From positions 11,047,096 to 11,111,095 of the forward strand of contig CM034100.1 in assembly GCA_019914945.1 (NCBI GenBank): a stretch of 64,000 bases of DNA, written 5' to 3'. Source of the stretch: Typha latifolia. Lineage: Eukaryota > Streptophyta > Magnoliopsida > Poales > Typhaceae. Positions 1 to 10,560 of the stretch are shown here, piece by piece; the first letter of the stretch is position 1; each line of letters opens with the position of its first letter. The translations under genes and the position numbers were made by a program. The notes under the pieces are model-generated. The model saw only the letters and a list, made by a program, of their open reading frames with translations, was not told where the DNA came from and searched no databases.

Positions 1-699
1 ACCACTGATGAGGATTCCTGATGAGGAATATCCAGCGGCCACGTGTGGTCTTCCTCCATTCAATAGTGGTTCGCACGGTTGTCGACTCGTCGAAGAACTC
101 CGTTCTGACGTCAAAAGAACATTTCCAACCGTTGAGCTTGCCGAGGGAAACTGCTGCCTTGAAGCTAGACTCCTCGCCGTTTCTGCAGGGATCGGGAATG
201 GTGCAGCCAGCCCTTCACAGTTTGTTGACGAGGTCTCCGGTGCATGGGAAGATGTGGAGGTTCCGAGGGCTGCTACAATGGTCGACGATCCCATTGTAGC
301 GGACAGCCGTTCGTTGCGGCTAACCATGGGTCGAGGTGTAGAAGCTCGATCTTGCCTGATAGCCGAACTCTCCCCTACTTTTGTGATGAACGGGGAGGCC
401 GTGGAGGATGTTGGGTATGTTGCAGAGGGTTCCCCATGCTGCCTTGTGATTGCCCTGCTTGTTGAATAAGGTTTCGGCGACGCCCGAATTTCCCGCAGCA
501 TCTCCATCATCTTTTGATTATTGATGGCCAATTGCTCTGAAATAGACCCCAACACGGCTTGAACGCTATGTTCTTCCGTATTCTGATTAGATCGGGCGGT
601 TCCATGGGTGGAAGTCCTTGCAATCGTTTCTCCCTCCTCTATTGGGAGAATCTCTTCTTCATCATCTCGCCGTGTAGCCATGGATCTGGTTGTCGTCAT
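1..699 (-). CDS. gag: gypsy gag N-terminal part (LTR-A family), open, runs off window
   Basis: Reading the minus strand from ATG at 699, 233 codons are open to the window edge. The protein starts MTTTRSMATRRDDEEEILPI, an acidic start shared with the gag at 14859-15543, followed by a Ser/Thr/Pro-rich low-complexity stretch. Gag forms the retrotransposon particle. The capsid-like part and CCHC knuckle would lie left of position 1. The frame follows a PBS ladder (742-908) and an LTR-A (909-1656) in the right order and strand, so it is the 5' part of an LTR-A element. It is the only long undamaged LTR-A gag frame here, which suggests a young insertion. The ORFs on the opposite strand are shadows. 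A second ATG at 681 is in frame and could also start translation. Confidence 0.8.
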   Translation of the reverse strand, partial: MTTTRSMATRRDDEEEILPIEEGETIARTSTHGTARSNQNTEEHSVQAVLGSISEQLAINNQKMMEMLREIRASPKPYSTSRAITRQHGEPSATYPTSSTASPFITKVGESSAIRQDRASTPRPMVSRNERLSATMGSSTIVAALGTSTSSHAPETSSTNCEGLAAPFPIPAETARSLASRQQFPSASSTVGNVLLTSERSSSTSRQPCEPLLNGGRPHVAAGYSSSGILISG

Positions 700-741
700 T
701 GGAAGCGCTTGTCCGAGGAAAGGTGGCTCTGATACCAGATT

Positions 742-908
742 GATACGATCACACCTCTGGCTATGGAGCTCTGATACTAGCTTGATACGATCTTCTCTTT
801 GGGGCTAAGGCTCTAATACCAGCTTGATACGATCTTCTCTTTGGGGCTAAGGCTCTGATACCAGATTGATACGATCTTCTCTTTGGGGCTAAGGCTCTGA
901 TACCAGCT
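742..908 (-). repeat. 42-bp tandem ladder of primer-binding site plus LTR end
   Basis: Copies of TGATACGATC recur at intervals of exactly 42 bp (GATACGATC at 742, 784, 826, 868, 910). On the minus strand each unit is a primer-binding site (TGGTATCAGAG, complementary to the 3' end of initiator Met tRNA) followed by a copy of the last ~28 bases of the LTR, ending ATCGTATCA. There are four units plus a final PBS (about 725-741) next to the LTR end at 909. The unit nearest gag (742-783) is the most diverged. A normal element has one PBS. Confidence 0.85.
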
Positions 909-1656
909 TGATACGATCCCTCCTTTAGGTCTAAAGATCGATCTTTTCTAATTCTCAGATCTGGACTAGATCTTGCACGGAACTTTAAAATAAGATCCCG
1001 AAATATTCCGCCGTCGGATCGACGTGAAATTTTGATATGTTTTATGCCCGGCAAAGAGCTTTCCAAAAAATCAAGTTTCAGGCGAATCAGAGTTGGGGAT
1101 CTCGAGATATTGTTCGTTTAGTGGACGAACATGAGGATGCTCTGTTTTGGATCCGTGGATGGAGGCACGAGATCCTAGGTAATGGTGGATGGTGGAGGAC
1201 CGGCGTTAATGGGGTGGCACCGGTAAAAAGTGATGGTGGAAGGGTTGTGGTTGATGGAAGGATCAGGGCAAGTGTTGGATAGATTAGACGAAGGGGGAGA
1301 AGAGGGCCACCCCTAAGGGACTAGGGTGATTAGCCGGACGAGGGAGGTTAGAAGCGGCGTCGCTGGGGATTGAGAGAACGGGAGCGAAGAAGACGAAGGA
1401 GGCAAGGCAAAACTCAATCTCAATAATCAATACCAATTTTGGTTGCCCTACACATCCTTTTATAGGCTAACCAACAACTCACATTAACCCTAAAACACAA
1501 TTTTCGTCGACCGCGTTCGAACTCACTCCACTCGCGTTCGAACGCGACTTAAAGAAAACTTATTTTAATGGAAATTAAACACTAAAACATGAAATAAAAA
1601 TACTCCTAAAGTGAATCCATGCTCGAGACAACGTCGGTGAAGTCCGAATCGTATCA
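909..1656 (-). mobile_element. LTR-A, 5' LTR of the element with gag at 1-699
   Basis: Minus-strand LTR starting TGATACGATTCGG (position 1656) and ending GATCGTATCA (909), so the ends are inverted repeats. It has a TATA box (TATAAAAGG, about 1457-1464) and, upstream in U3, a shortened cluster of the palindrome GCGTTCGAACGC (1534-1545) with a half-diverged copy at 1513-1521. It is 748 bp against about 900 bp in the fullest copies; the loss is in the palindrome cluster. A PBS ladder and gag follow. It sits inside a copia LTR fragment (1657-1793). Confidence 0.85.
1457..1464 (-). promoter_or_regulatory. TATA box of LTR-A
   Basis: TATAAAAG on the minus strand inside the LTR, downstream of the CGTTCGAACG cluster. 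The same motif at the same relative place is in the other LTR-A copies (for example 23238-23244). Confidence 0.7.
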
Positions 1657-1793
1657 TGAACTCAATAGCTTTTCTCCAATAATCTTGCAATTTTTCATAC
1701 CAGAGATTTTCTAGACTTATATAAAGCTCATATATATGTAAAAATACACTTAGAATATTTTGTACACAATTGCCAATAATTAAAAACCGAACA
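1657..1793 (-). mobile_element. SIRE-type copia LTR fragment, first ~137 bp
   Basis: The minus strand starts TGTTCGG at 1793 and matches the start of the copia LTR at 48101 over its whole length, with scattered changes. Its far end (1657) is cut by the LTR-A at 909-1656. Its start interrupts a gypsy RT reading frame at 1794. It is therefore the middle layer of a three-level nest; the rest of this copia element must lie left of the window if it survives. Confidence 0.8.
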
Positions 1794-2443
1794 CGCAGTA
1801 AAGGTTGAAATATATCATTCATGAGACCTTGAAAAGTAGCTGGAGCATTGGTGAGACCAAAAGGCATTACCCAAAACTCGTAATGCCCGTCCGGAATTCA
1901 AAATGCAGTCTTGTGCACATCTGCCTGGTGAACTCTAATTTGATGATACCCGGCCCTCAAGTCAAGCTTGCTGAATATAGTCACCCCTACAAGCTCGTCC
2001 AGCAACTCCTCTATAACCGGAATGGGATATTGGTCCTTGATGGAAATAGCGTTTAGTTCTTGATAGTCGATAGAAAAATACTATATCCCGTCCTTCTTTC
2101 GCGCCAATAGCATGGGCGATGAGTAAGAGCTATGACTTCGTTCAATGAGCCCTTACTCCAACATCTTGGCTACCATCTTGGAGATAACTTCCTTTTGCAC
2201 ACGTGGATATCAATATGGCCTCACATTAGCCAGTGCAGCCCCGGGCATAATCTCTATGCGATGGTCTGCCGTTCTCCTTGGTGGCAACTCATTTGGTTCG
2301 TCAAAAAGTCCAACAAATTTGTCTAATAAACTAGACAACTCGATGGTAGTATCTAGACTCATTTGAGGCTCATCTTCTGCTAGTCCTAATTGAAGAAGAT
2401 AGGCCAAATCACTCGCATATGTCAGCCCCACCATCGGCTGCAT
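1794..2443 (-). pseudogene. pol: gypsy RT N-terminal half (LTR-B family), broken
   Basis: The minus-strand translation gives the protease-RT linker, then RT motifs ending in [19 protein letters not shown] (about 1800-1867), where the copia LTR cuts it just before the FFDD catalytic motif. Stops interrupt the frame, for example just after the linker ORF at 2210 and within the RT fingers. RT makes element cDNA in the virus-like particle. Close relatives here are 47201-48100 (plus strand) and 35304-35960. The remainder of this pol is not in the window. Confidence 0.85.
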
Positions 2444-2519
2444 CGCTAGAATCGGTGAAGATCAAACATCATCAAGCCGCACATTTTTGTTTCCTTGCTT
2501 AAATTTCATCGACATGCTC

Positions 2520-3378
2520 TGAAAATCAAAAGTGACAAGTCCCAAGCTTTATAACCATTGTGTGCCTGGGACAATGTCTACTCCTCGCAGTGCCAATGGA
2601 TATAAGTCAACAATTATATCGTGTCCCTGCACCCGTATACCAACTTGGCGACACAAGCTCTCTACCTTAAGCTTCGTGTCATCTCCAATAGCAACGTCAA
2701 ACCCTGTGGTCGGTTCAGCATCCAAGCCCAATCTCCTCACTAACCTCTCATCTAGAAAGTTATGTGTATTCTCGGAATCAATGAGGATGTGCACACAATG
2801 CTTTCTAACGAGTTCGTCTACCCGTAACATCCTTGGCACAGAAGTACTCGAATATGCCTATATCGATATTTCAGCTTAAATATTTTCCTCAGCGCCCTCC
2901 TCAACGGCCTCCTCATGGTCCTCCTCTGAACACTCTCCATCATTAACAACCTCATCATTCTCCTAGAGACCATCGATGAGAATCACACTCTTTATCGTTT
3001 TGGAACAACGATGACCGGGGGTGAAACGTTCATCGCATCGAAAGTAAAGACCCAATCTCCTCACTAACCTCTCGTCTAGAAAGTTATGTGTACTCCCAGA
3101 ATCGATGAGGATGTGCACATAATGCTTTCTAACGAGTCTGTCTACCCATAACGTCCTCAACGCGGAAGTACTGGAATATGCATGCATCGATATTTCAGCT
3201 TGGATATCTTCCTCCGCGCCCTCCTCAACGACCTCCTGATGGACCTCCTCTGAACACTCTCCATCACCAACAACGTCATTGTCCTCCTCGAGATCGTAGA
3301 TGAGCATCACACTCCCGATCAATTTGGAACACCAATGATCAGGGGTGAAACGTTCATCGCATCGAAAGCAAAGGCCTG
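2520..3378 (-). pseudogene. pol: gypsy protease region with an in-frame 324-bp tandem duplication
   Basis: Aspartic protease of the retroviral type, which cleaves Gag-Pol. The minus strand shows two copies of the segment holding the CCHC knuckle tail, acidic linker and protease start. The gag-proximal copy (3055-3378) keeps the active-site triad as DSGSTHNF. The second copy (2731-3054) reads DSENTHNF, so the catalytic glycine is lost, but it is the copy that continues into the rest of the protease (to about 2549, ending near GTQWL). The offset is exactly 324 bp (108 codons), so the repeat keeps frame. Stops occur in the second copy (around 2875-2884). Confidence 0.85.
2731..3378 (-). repeat. 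324-bp direct tandem duplication (2731-3054 and 3055-3378)
   Basis: The motif starting ATCTCCTCACTAACCTCTC occurs at 2731 and again at 3055. The two copies are clearly diverged, so the duplication is not recent. Confidence 0.85.
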
Positions 3379-4563
3379 TCGCTCTTCGCTCCTCTACCTA
3401 GGCAGGTGTGAGAGTTTGAATGGAGGATCTTGTGCCTCCTCTAACATCGGATAAAGGTCTCAAAGGCACTCGTGGTCTAGTACTCGCAGCTGCTGTCTTT
3501 AAATCCGTAGAATTTCCAGTGGGCATTCTAGGCGCAAATTGCCCATCTCGATTGCCCCAACTTGTTTTTGCTGCCATCTAGAGAGCCTGATGTTTCCGCT
3601 CCACCCTCACGGCATTTTCAGAGGGCTCCTCAAGAGTGGTAGGACAAAGAGAACGAACATCCACCTATATCTCATCCCGCAGCCCTGAAATGAATGTGCT
3701 CATCAATGTTGGCTCAAGCCAAGGTGGCTCACAACAACTAATACGGTCATCCTCTAAACCATCTTGCTTAATGTGGCAGCAAAATCTTCATATGTCGCTG
3801 CCCCAAATCTGCATATAATCCTTCTACAAAAGTTAGCCCAACCGGTAAATCCTCCACCATGAATAACCGATCAATACCAATGCCATCTGGACCTTTGCGT
3901 CCTTCGTTGTCCCTTGACAATCAAAGTATTGTTCAACTTGAAACACCCAATTAGTTGGATCACCGCCTTGGAATTTTCAAAAGTCAAAGCATACGGTTCT
4001 CCCCCGAATAGCATTGTTGGGTTCGCAAAAGATCCTTAGTTTAGGTCTAAACATTTGTGCATGTTGATCTCCTTCTCTAAATCCTCGAGCACGTCCATCA
4101 CCATCTCCGAAGGGATCAACCTCATCCTCAAAGTGCCAATCCTCCTCTTCGACGAAGCGTACTGGTCCTGCTCGCCTCTTGGGTTCCACCACCATCGGTC
4201 CTAGGTTTTATAACGAAGGTGGGGGATGATGTGTAGGTATAGGTAAAAGAGGATCATTGACACTAATATGTGGGATATCGGTTCGGTGATGTCCCACTGC
4301 TGGTCCTTCTTGAGGCATCGATCTTCGTCGAGGAGATAACGAAGTCGATCGGTTCATGACATATTCTTTTAAAGCATTATGATCATTCTGCATTAGGTAT
4401 ACCATATGCAGCAATGTTTAGAACATGCTCCTAAGTTCATCCACCAAACCCATATTCAAAAGGAATCGGCCTCACGGTTAGGGTTATCGTGGGTTGAGTC
4501 TTCTCTTGTTGGTGTGCTCTCCATTGGTCTCCTTGTCGACGTTATATTCCTTGTTTCAACCAT
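3379..4563 (-). pseudogene. gag: gypsy gag (LTR-B family), frameshifted
   Basis: The start is ATG at 4563 (MVETRNITSTRR...), the usual start of this family's gag (compare 12731 and 19114). In the coding direction there follow a Ser/Arg-rich N-terminal part, a tract at 3977-4195 rich in Asp/Glu/Arg, a capsid-like part (about 3540-3960) and the knuckle region near 3370. Frameshifts and stops break it into short frames. It lies directly downstream of the primer site and LTR at 4590-5409. Confidence 0.8.
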
Positions 4564-4589
4564 TAATGGCGGTCTGAGGTTTGCTTGGC

Positions 4590-4641
4590 TCTGATGCCAA
4601 TGATAGGGTATGCGGTACCAAAAGATAGGCTCTGATACCAA
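4590..4641 (-). repeat. primer-binding sites, at least two tandem PBS-like copies
   Basis: GGCTCTGATACCA (minus TGGTATCAGAGCC) abuts the LTR end at 4642. A second, degraded copy lies about 40 bp farther into the element (GGCTCTGATGCCA near 4589-4601). Confidence 0.7.
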
Positions 4642-5409
4642 TGATAAGGGCTACGAAATGATTCCTTCAAAATCTGAATTTATTGTAGGAAGCAGTTCGC
4701 ACAACCGAGGGAAAATGTTCACCAAATATTCTCCCATAGTTAGAAGATTACAAAGCTAAGTGGAATTGTTCTGTAACTTCTTGATCTACATTTTTCGTAT
4801 TTACACTCTTTACAAATTCGAACTAAAATAGGGACAAAATTATGATTTAGTGTGGATGATGGTTGTGGTGACAGGTGGAGTGGATGTTAGGGTTATGGAT
4901 GATAATGGAGATGAGGGTGGATGGTGGATGTTGTTAAGGATAAAGACGAAGGGGAAGAAGTGGTCGAGATCCCAATGAAGAAGTAGGACTCGACAGACAA
5001 GGGAGATTAAAAGTTAGGAGAGACTTTCCCAATGGTAGAGGTGGTAGGTTGGCAAATAGGGATGAAAGAGAATAGAGAGAAGATAGGAGACAAGAAATTA
5101 ATAATCCAATAGCATAATGATTTTGGCTGTCATCCTCACCTTTATATACGCTAGTCAACAAGCCAAAATAAGATTATTAACCCTAATTTCAGAAGATTCC
5201 CATCGATCGCGTTCTTTGTATGTGCGAACATTCGAACGTTCGAACAAGCCCGACTGCGTTTGAATGCCCATTTCACATTCTCTGTATTTGGGAACCTGAT
5301 GCAGGTGTTCACAAAGACGTTCGAACGCGCCCCCCAACCACGTTCGAACGTGACCTATAGAAAAATAAGAAACTAATGCAATAAGAAAAAACCCTAACTA
5401 AATATACTA
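4642..5409 (-). mobile_element. LTR-B, 5' LTR of the 1794-4641 element
   Basis: Minus-strand LTR. Its 3' end (CCCTTATCA) abuts the PBS. Its start is degraded (TAGTATATTTAG instead of TGATACACTTAG, about 5400-5409). It contains a TATA-like stretch (TATATAAAGG, near 5150-5156) and, upstream of it, a degraded CGTTCGAACG cluster (about 5195-5350). It is 768 bp long. It abuts protease coding sequence of another gypsy copy at 5410. Confidence 0.8.
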
Positions 5410-5915
5410 GGCACCCGGGTTTTGGCAACCCTTCTAGGGACCGTAGCACTCCAAATGTTTCCACTTTTGATGCAGCCGTTGACTGGATCAATTTGCCTTC
5501 GTTAGTAAACTCCATTGCCATGGTGGTGAAGTTGAAGGTGATCGATCCAAGATTTTGAAGCCATTGCACCCCAAGCATCATGTCGGCTCCTCGAAGAGCG
5601 AATGGGTAAAGGTCAATTTGGAAGGCATGGCCCTGAATTTGCATTTGGACCTTGCAGCATATGCCCTCAGTTCTCAACATGGTGCCATCTTCGATAATCA
5701 CATCAAAGCCATTAGAAGGCTCCGACTCTAATCCCAACTGCCTCACTATCTGTAAATCCACAAAATTGTGGGTGCTTTCTGAATCAATAAGAATTAGTAC
5801 TTTCTTCTTAATCATACTTTTGATCCGAAGAGTTTTCGGAGTCGATTCGCTGGCAAGTGAATGAAAGGAGAGTTCGACTTGAACTTCTAGCGGGTTGTCA
5901 TCTTCGGTGTGGCCC
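5410..5915 (-). pseudogene. pol: gypsy protease fragment, catalytic glycine lost
   Basis: A minus-strand open stretch (within a frame of 217 codons) carries the acidic linker, then LIDSESTHNFVD and the following flap-like ILYPFALRGAD-type segment. The active-site DSG has become DSE (GGA to GAA). The fragment is bounded on both sides by LTR-B copies (4642-5409 and 5916-6565) with neither gag nor RT attached. It belongs to a divergent relative of the LTR-A/B proteases. Confidence 0.8.
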
Positions 5916-6565
5916 TGATGTGTTCTCGGTACCAAAGATAGACTACGCAATGATTCTTTCAAGATCTGGATGTATTACTGGAATCAGTTCGCGCAACTGT
6001 GGAAAAATATTCGTCAAATATTCTTCGGTAGTCAACAAATTATGAAACCAAGTGGATTAGATTTGTAACTTCTTGATCTACAACTTTTGTATTTAGCCCT
6101 TCGCATATTCGAAATGCAACTGGGACGAAAACATGAAAGAACGTGGCTGATGGTGGTGGTGAAGGGTGGAGTGGATATTAGAGTTACGGATGGGTATGTG
6201 AGAGAGTCTAGAGAGAAGATAGGAGGCAAGAAATCAAAAATCCAATAACATAATAAATTTCACTGCCATCCACATATTTATAGAGGCTAGCCAACAAGTC
6301 CAAAAATAATAAGTAACCCTAATTCTAGAAGATTCCTGCCAATCGTATTCGAATGTGATGCAGGCGTTCGAACGCGGGCGTTCGAACTCGCCCGACCGCG
6401 TTCGAACGCACAATATGCATTTTCTGTATTTGAGAACCTGATGCAGGCATTTGCAAGGGTGTTCAAACACGACCCCTTCTGCGTTCGAACGCGACCTATA
6501 AGAATTTTATTTTAATAAAAATAAGCACCTAATGTAATACGAAAAGATCCTATCTAATTGTATCA
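5916..6565 (-). mobile_element. LTR-B, 3' LTR of the split element 6566-12830
   Basis: The minus strand starts TGATACAATTAG (6565) directly after the element's polypurine-type end (GGAAGAAGCGTGGTGGGC, 6566 onward), which marks it as a 3' LTR. The other end is TGATGTGTTC on the plus strand at 5916. TATA and a CGTTCGAACG cluster (about 6350-6490) are present. No PBS follows at 5915; the LTR ends in protease coding sequence, so this end is probably the insertion site. Confidence 0.8.
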
Positions 6566-7213
6566 GCCCACCACGCTTCTTCCACCTTGCCCTCAAGGTG
6601 AAAAATCAGGAAAACGCTCCAAGATATCAGTCTCCAACTCCCATGTCGCCTTATCGGATGGCTTGCCAAGCCACTCCACTAAAATCTCCATCTCCAATCT
6701 GATACCATGTCTTCGGCGGCATCTAGAAAGTACTCGAACTGGCTTTACGATCTCTATCTCCTCCAATGGCTCCGATAGATCCGATCCAACAATCTCATGA
6801 TCTCCAATACCCTCTCTCAACAATAAAACATGAAAAATAGGATACACTCTCGACCCTTTCGGCAGCTCCAAACGATATGCAACCGGACCAATATGCTCCA
6901 ACACCCGAAACTGACCAAAGTAGCGATGTGCTAACTTTTGGTTACGCATCGGACGTAAGGTCACCTGTCGATATGGCTGCACCCCCACAAACACCCAACT
7001 ACCAATGTCAAACTCCTGCTCTCTATGGCTATGATCATAAACTTGCTTCATGTGATTTTGAGCAAGTTTAAGATGAGCACACAACCTTCTCAATGTGGCA
7101 TCTCTATCCATCAAAGCTAAGTCCACCTTTATATGATCTGTAGATGCCACTGGATTATAAGAGCGTAATGTCGGAGTCGTGCGTCCATACACCACCTCAA
7201 ATGGAATCATGTC
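6566..7213 (-). pseudogene. pol: gypsy integrase C-terminus and chromodomain
   Basis: Minus-strand coding. From 7213 downward the frame reads MIPFEVVYGRT, the end of the integrase core, then the conserved QEFDIGSWVFVGVQPYRQ region and a chromodomain near 6600-6680 (EMEILVEWLGKPSDKATWE). It ends at a TGA beside CACCTTGAGGGCAAGG. Integrase inserts the cDNA; the chromodomain is thought to steer insertion to silent chromatin, which marks the chromovirus branch. The frame is open from 7213 to the stop. It is cut at 7213 by the LTR-E insertion and resumes at 10561. Confidence 0.85.
7209..7213. repeat. target-site duplication ATGTC, left copy
   Basis: ATGTC precedes TGTAACG at 7214 and recurs at 10556-10560 after TTGTTACA. 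Joining the flanks restores a gypsy integrase reading similar to 44210-44240. Confidence 0.9.
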
Positions 7214-9783
7214 TGTAACGCCCCTGCCCGGCACGGGCACGTGCAGGCCCACACGGTACGCGCGGCGCACGCGACAGGACGGACGGGGCCCGTCACGCAT
7301 AGACACTCTTCTGTACACATACAATCATGACATCATCAAATATTACCTGCTAACATATCCATGATCGCATAACCCATCACCAATTAAATCATATTATTAA
7401 CTAAATAAACCTGTTAACATATGAATATCCCAGTCTACAATAATATACATTAAACCACTACATAATCTGGCAGGACCCCCCCATAGGCCACAACAAACCA
7501 TCAAGATACAACTAAAACGACTAATATAAGAGTACACTATGATTCGACTTGTATTATACAATTCATCGTCTAATACAACAGAGTACAAATATCAAATACT
7601 GGTACAACTCAATTCTTATATAAACTATCATCTATACCGTCTCGCATCTATAGCTCACCTCATCATCGCTCTAAAATATATTCTCAAGATATCTCAAGTC
7701 GCTATCACATACCACGTATCTGAGGGGTTAGAAAAAAAATAAAGAGAGTCATGAGCAAAAGGCTCAGTGAATAGACCTTACCCCGAATTAGTGATGTTAA
7801 ATAGAGAGTAAATCATGTACTAGATAATATAAATTAGAAAGAGCATCATGTCATGATTGAGTATATCAATATTCCTCAAAAATACATAAATGAAAAATAG
7901 ATAACATGTCATGTCATAACTGATAGAATATATAATCATCGACAATGTATAAATAAATCTCTATGTCATACCATCATCATAACTCTCTCTCAAATATGAC
8001 ACATGATGTATACCGACCATGATCATGCTATGATATCAAATGCAACCATATATAATGCATATTGATTACTCAATAATCAGGTAACCAAATGATAATGAAA
8101 TCATATGCATTTCTCAACATCACGATCATCAATCATCACTGACATCTCGGTATAATATCATCATACTAGACCACTGTGCACAGTCACCACCCGGTACCCG
8201 CTCTCAACATCATGTCCGAAGGCTCAAAGCATACTCCACCACCCGCAAGAGTATCTCAAATATAATCATACCCCGCCACCTACTAGGGTATCAACATCCC
8301 ACATAGTTGATAGAAACCTCATGAGGATAACTCGCCACATATGCCCTAGCGAACGGCATGTGTCCGAATGTCTACTGCGCACACAGACTGACGACCTTGG
8401 ACGTAAGGCCAACAGGATCGCAACTATGTCGAGCGATCAATCATCCAGCAAATGCGTCCTAACCCTCGCGCCCACTCGGGTATCCTCACGCTTTCTATCA
8501 ACTATCCTATCAATCAAATTTCATGCTTTCCTTCTAAATGACAGTTCATATGCATATATCCAGTACTGCAACAGATCATGCAACTCAAGAATTTAGGTAG
8601 TAGAGAAGCCAAGAGAAAAATGATGTAATACAGACTCTAACCATGTATCTAACACATGCATACTCATACTAATCTATTACATGCATACTCATGCCACAGA
8701 TCAACTCGGTATATAATCATAACAGTAGAATCATCTCTAATCATCTCTATATATATCACCAATGTACTCATATCCCAAATCAGCATAATCAAATGCATTA
8801 TAAAATATGCTCAACTATAATCATCTCTAGATAAAATCATATAATCATGCTAGAGGCCAAGACATGCATGTACATCATATATACTATAACCTAATTTGAG
8901 AAAGGCATCTTGGGGATAAGACTACTCACCGTCTGATCAGAAGACACAAACCACGCATCTCTCATGTCCGTCAGGTAACCGAGTGATACTCATCGCTAGC
9001 AAGGTCCACGGGGTCTCAAATAAGTAGTATGATGTTAACCGTTTATCTAATTAGAATTTATTCAGTTAAAATATAAAGGTTTACTAGGTTTAGAATCACT
9101 TTTCTTTATTTTTGATTACATAACTAGGTCTATAATATAGATACGATTCAAATATTATAATTCTATTATTATTATAAAACGTTAGTTATAACATAAGGAG
9201 AAGAGGCCTATTTCCTTTTATATGAGAGTATTTCTAAATATATAATTATAAAATAAAATAAAAGGCTAAATAAGTATAGACAAGGTCTAATTATAATTAA
9301 TTTTATAATGCATACACTATCTTGATTAATTAGGGACAATGCAGTCTTTACTCGATAAAATAATAAATAAATAACTAAATAAGCTTAGTATTTTATTTAT
9401 TGCAGAATAATCATAAAATTAATAGAAATAGTTAAAATATATATGATGAGGGTATTAGAATATAAATCTAATAATTATAATTTACAAATCTATCTATTAA
9501 TCTAATAGATATATAAATAAATAAATAAATAAATATAAGTATTACCTATATTTATACCTAATTAATCATTAATTTTAAAATTATCATTAATAAAATTATA
9601 TTGAAGAATATATAATATGATTAAAATAGTTAATGTCTAAATAATTTATTTGCATTAATTAAGAAGAAAAATACCTAAATAAATAACATAAATAAAATAA
9701 TTAATTAATAAATTAATTAAATCTGCCATAAGTGCTGGGTTCGGCCCAGCACTACCTGCTACAGTGCTGGGCCAAGCCCAGCA

Positions 9784-10030
9784 CTATGCAAAGAAGAAAA
9801 AAGAAGAAGTAGAAGCCGAGGAGGAAGAAGAAAAAGAAGGAAAGCAAAAGAAGAAGGAGGAGGAGGAGGAGAAGAAGAAGAAGAAGAAGAAGAAGAAGAA
9901 GAAGAAGAAGAAGAAGAAGAAGAAGAAGGGAGGAGAAGGAGAAGAAGAAGAGGGGGAGGGGAGCTGAGGGAAAAGAAAGGAAGAAGAAATAGAAATAAGA
10001 AATAAGAAGAAGAAAAAGGAAGAAGAAGAA

Positions 10031-10061
<31 letters not shown>

Positions 10062-10097
10062 AGAAGAGGAAGAGAAGAAAGAGAGAAGGTGAGGGAG
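9784..10097 (+). repeat. purine-rich (GAA)n tract
   Basis: Nearly pure A/G sequence with a clean GAA run around 9870-9928 and another around 10028-10062. It lies inside LTR-E. The Leu/Ser/Phe-rich frame on the opposite strand is an artefact of this tract. Confidence 0.9.
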
Positions 10098-10214
10098 GAG
10101 ATTACGGACCCGGGCCGGCGAAGATGGCACCGGACGCTTCTAGCCAGCCAGCGGCCGACCTCTCGCTGTTGGTGGCTTCGGGAAGGTGGCGGTGGGCCGA
10201 CGTCGGCGACGAGG

Positions 10215-10300
10215 AGTACGAAAGATAGTGGAGAGAGAGTGGAGTGAGAGAGAGACCGAGAGAGATAAATAGATAGAGAGAGAGATTTAAAGAGAGAGAA

Positions 10301-10352
<52 letters not shown>
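10215..10352 (+). repeat. (GA)n microsatellite
   Basis: GA/AGAG dinucleotide runs, cleanest at about 10277-10351, near the 3' end of LTR-E. The LTR-E fragment at 25440-25500 has a reduced version. Confidence 0.9.
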
Positions 10353-10555
10353 GAGGCGGTGGAGGGGGTTGTGGCGGCGCCGGAGCTTGCCGCGGCCAGC
10401 TGGCCGCAGCCCATTGGCTGCGGTAGCGGCATGGGCACATGGCGCCCCCACCACGCAAGCTGCATGCGCAGCTTGCATGGGCACGAGGCCGGCCATAGTG
10501 TGGCCAGTCGTGTCATGCCCATAAATTTTTTTTTTTTTAAGATTGGGTTGTTACA

Positions 10556-10560
10556 ATGTC
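10556..10560. repeat. target-site duplication ATGTC, right copy
   Basis: Partner of 7209-7213. Confidence 0.9.

Larger units (their letters stand above)
7214..10555 (+). mobile_element. solo LTR of a long-LTR retrotransposon (LTR-E)
   Basis: A 3342-bp insert with TG...CA ends (TGTAACGCCC...GGGTTGTTACA) and a perfect 5-bp target duplication ATGTC (7209-7213, 10556-10560) inside a gypsy integrase gene. It shows no pol or gag domain. Its first ~100 bp are GC-rich, 7300-9720 is AT-rich and non-coding, and the end has purine-rich tracts and a GC-rich segment. Length and ends fit a solo LTR of a long-LTR gypsy family; a LARD-type non-autonomous element is possible but no PBS is visible. Pieces of the same family occur at 25300-25688. 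The strand follows the TGTAAC...TTACA reading and is tentative. Confidence 0.8.

Noticed and set aside
8..469. 153-codon plus-strand frame
   Set aside because: It lies opposite a 233-codon minus-strand gag frame with family similarity to 14859-15543; the plus-strand frame is its shadow.
761..1066. 101-codon minus-strand frame with a repeated Ala/Pro/Arg peptide
   Set aside because: Comes from the 42-bp PBS ladder (42 is divisible by 3, so the frame stays open) and the LTR end; not a protein gene.
9752..10522. 256-codon minus-strand frame, very rich in Leu, Ser and Phe
   Set aside because: Produced by the (GAA)n and (GA)n tracts inside LTR-E; no complexity or motif, and the same tract is open in other frames too.
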